DNA from: Pseudomonas psychrophila
Lineage (GTDB): Bacteria; Pseudomonadota; Gammaproteobacteria; Pseudomonadales; Pseudomonadaceae
NCBI RefSeq assembly: GCF_001043005.1
Contig: NZ_JYKZ01000003.1
Coordinates: forward strand, 372,001 to 436,000
Direction of reading: 5' to 3'
Length of the DNA stretch: 64,000 bases
Below, one piece after another: positions 62,455 through 64,000 of this stretch. Under the pieces are notes generated by a model, which saw nothing but the letters and a program-made list of their open reading frames with translations, was not told the origin of the DNA and did not search any database. Both the position numbers and the translations under genes were made by a program. Every line of letters starts with the position of its first letter. Position 1 is the stretch's first letter.

Positions 62455-64000
62455 ATGTCGTCTCGATTCAACCGCAGTCATCTTTCACTGGCTCTCATGG
62501 CCGCACTGGCTTCGCCAACCCTGCTCGCCGATGCACTTGAGCGTGAGCGTGACGAAGTACCGGTAGAGGCCGCCGATTTGCCGGTGGATGGCACCCGACA
62601 GGCGCTGCAACTTGAAGAAACCCGCGTACTGGGCACCGCAGCCCAGGAACTGAAGCAGGCACCGGGTGTGTCGATCATCACCGCCGAAGATATTAAAAAA
62701 CGGCCGCCAGCCAACGACCTCTCCGACATCATTCGTCGGGAGCCGGGGGTCAACCTGACGGGCAACAGCTCCAGCGGCGCTCGCGGCAACAATCGCCAGA
62801 TCGACCTACGTGGCATGGGCCCGGAAAACACCCTGATCCTGATTGACGGCAAACCATCCTCTTCACGCAACGCCCAGCGCTATGGCTGGAGCGGCGACCG
62901 TGATACCCGTGGCGAAACCAACTGGGTGCCGGCCGAAGAAGTCGAGCGCATCGAGATCCTGCGTGGCCCGGCAGCTGCTCGTTACGGTTCCGGCGCAATG
63001 GGCGGGGTGGTCAATATCATCACCAAGCGCCCTTCGGACAAACTCAGCGGCTCGGTCACTGCGTACTACATGTCCCCTGAAGACGATTCTGAGGGCGTCA
63101 GCAAACGCACCAACTTCAACCTCAGCGGGCCGATCACGGACGATCTGGTGTTTCGTGTATATGGCGGCCTGAACAAGACCGATGCCGATGATCCGGGCAT
63201 CAACACCGCCGCTCAGGCGTCTCCTGACAGCGTAGTGGCTGGTCGTGAAGGCGTGCGCAACAAAGACGTCAACGGCTTGCTCAGCTGGCAGTTCACCCCG
63301 GAGCAGTCACTTGACCTGGAAGCCAGTTACAGCCGTCAGGGCAATATTTTTGCCGGTGACACCATGCTCAACAGCGGTGGTGATTTCGTTAACAGCCTGA
63401 CCGGTAAAGAAACCAGCGTACTGCAGCGCAGCAGCTTTTCGGCGACCCATAATGGCTCGTTCGACTGGGGCTCCACCATGGCCTCTCTGACCCACGACCT
63501 GACCCGTAACGCTCGCCTCAACGAAGGCCTGGCCGGTTATGGTGAAGGTGCGCCGTCTGAAAGCGCGGGCAGATTTGAATCGCGGTTGCGCAACACCCGA
63601 GCCACCGGCGAAGTAAACCTGCCGTTGACCCTGGGCACCGCACAAGTGCTGACGCTGGGCGGCGAGTACCTGTACGAATCGCTCAATGACCCGGGTTCGT
63701 TGCGGCCGCAAAGCTGGGACCCAGGCACTGACGGTACTCCAGGGCTGCCGGGCACGGACCGTACGCAAACCAAAACCACGGCCAACAGCTATGCGTTCTA
63801 TGTTGAAGACAATATCGAAGTCGGCGCCAAGACCATCGTGACCCCCGGCGTACGTTTCGATCACCACAGCGAGTTTGGTGCCAACTGGAGCCCGAGCCTC
63901 AACGCTTCGCACCAGATCACCGATGAGCTGAGCATCAAGGGCGGTATTGCCCGGGCCTACAAAACCCCGAACCTGTACCAGTCCAACCCCAACTACCTCC
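62455..64000 (+). CDS. TonB-dependent ferric-enterobactin-type receptor (FepA/PfeA/PirA class), 3'-truncated
   Basis: The frame is open from ATG 62455 to the end of the window (about 515 codons of an expected 740-760). Signal peptide MSSRFNRSHLSLALMAALAS ends near LLADA. The plug carries APGVSIITAEDIKKRPPAND, REPGVNLTGNSSSGARGNNR, then QIDLRGMGPENTLILIDGKP, and WSGDRDTRGETNWVPAEEVE, which is diagnostic of the FepA family; ILRGPAAARYGSGAMGGVVN follows. The visible end reads AYKTPNLYQSNPNYL, as in FepA barrels. Catecholate siderophores are the expected ligands. GTTAAGGGATC precedes the ATG; Fur boxes lie further upstream. Confidence 0.9.
   Translation, partial: MSSRFNRSHLSLALMAALASPTLLADALERERDEVPVEAADLPVDGTRQALQLEETRVLGTAAQELKQAPGVSIITAEDIKKRPPANDLSDIIRREPGVNLTGNSSSGARGNNRQIDLRGMGPENTLILIDGKPSSSRNAQRYGWSGDRDTRGETNWVPAEEVERIEILRGPAAARYGSGAMGGVVNIITKRPSDKLSGSVTAYYMSPEDDSEGVSKRTNFNLSGPITDDLVFRVYGGLNKTDADDPGINTAAQASPDSVVAGREGVRNKDVNGLLSWQFTPEQSLDLEASYSRQGNIFAGDTMLNSGGDFVNSLTGKETSVLQRSSFSATHNGSFDWGSTMASLTHDLTRNARLNEGLAGYGEGAPSESAGRFESRLRNTRATGEVNLPLTLGTAQVLTLGGEYLYESLNDPGSLRPQSWDPGTDGTPGLPGTDRTQTKTTANSYAFYVEDNIEVGAKTIVTPGVRFDHHSEFGANWSPSLNASHQITDELSIKGGIARAYKTPNLYQSNPNYL

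Noticed and set aside
1..64000. CRISPR array or prophage/IS element
   Set aside because: No spaced identical short direct repeats of CRISPR type, no transposase, integrase or phage structural gene was recognised; the repeats present are REP palindromes.

Overview
The window is a chromosomal segment of a fluorescent-type or food-spoilage Pseudomonas. The evidence is the gene content (Mqo with an N-terminal export-like segment, FecI/FecR/FecA, MocR and LysR regulators, CrcB pair, DUF1289), the many Pseudomonas-type REP palindromes built on GTGGGAGCGAGCCTGCTCGC, and a vibrioferrin-type siderophore operon, a trait I recall being reported for the P. fragi group. Species assignment is inference. 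The window opens inside polB (DNA polymerase II) and closes inside a FepA/PfeA-type ferric-siderophore receptor.

Layout. 1-4.2 kb: end of polB, a small unknown protein, a HigBA-type toxin-antitoxin pair and two tandem CrcB fluoride-channel genes behind a foldable leader. 4.2-5.4 kb: a Kch-like potassium channel. 5.5-13.5 kb: a complete urease locus on the minus strand, ureA-ureB-ureC-ureE-ureF-ureG-ureD followed by a urea transporter and a nickel/cobalt transporter, in the order known from Yersinia; its upstream gap holds a perfect 22-bp AT-only-plus-one-GC palindrome. 14-15.1 kb: a FUSC-family membrane protein. 15.4-20.7 kb: a LysR regulator and a tripartite EmrB/EmrA/OprM-type efflux pump. 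20.9-26.3 kb: an MFS symporter and a fecI-fecR-fecA iron-signalling unit. 26.4-31.8 kb: MFS, RidA-like protein, uvrB, aromatic/aspartate aminotransferase. 31.9 kb: tRNA-Asn(GTT).

32.3-42.3 kb is the most distinctive region: a Fur-box-preceded siderophore operon with an SbnG-like citrate synthase, a TonB-dependent receptor (PvuA-like), an ATP-grasp ligase, an NIS synthetase, an MFS exporter, a second NIS synthetase and a PLP decarboxylase. The last five have exactly the vibrioferrin pvsA-pvsB-pvsC-pvsD-pvsE order. 42.4-47.3 kb is a catabolic-looking cluster (MHS-family transporter, shikimate-dehydrogenase-like enzyme, DapA-family lyase, class II aldolase) facing an XRE-cupin regulator, with two strong palindromic operator candidates.

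47.4-58.9 kb is mostly housekeeping or poorly known genes (dienelactone hydrolase family, DUF1289, Mqo, CAP-domain protein, UPF0149, acetyltransferases, a threonine-dehydratase-like gene divergent from a MocR regulator, lipoprotein). 58.9-60.0 kb is a RES-Xre toxin-antitoxin pair, followed by a four-copy 129-bp tandem array of REP pairs (60.13-60.65 kb). The end carries a DUF1615 lipoprotein, an FKBP prolyl isomerase and the truncated FepA-type receptor behind two Fur boxes. Iron acquisition dominates (three TonB receptors, one ECF system, one siderophore operon), with nickel/urea metabolism second.
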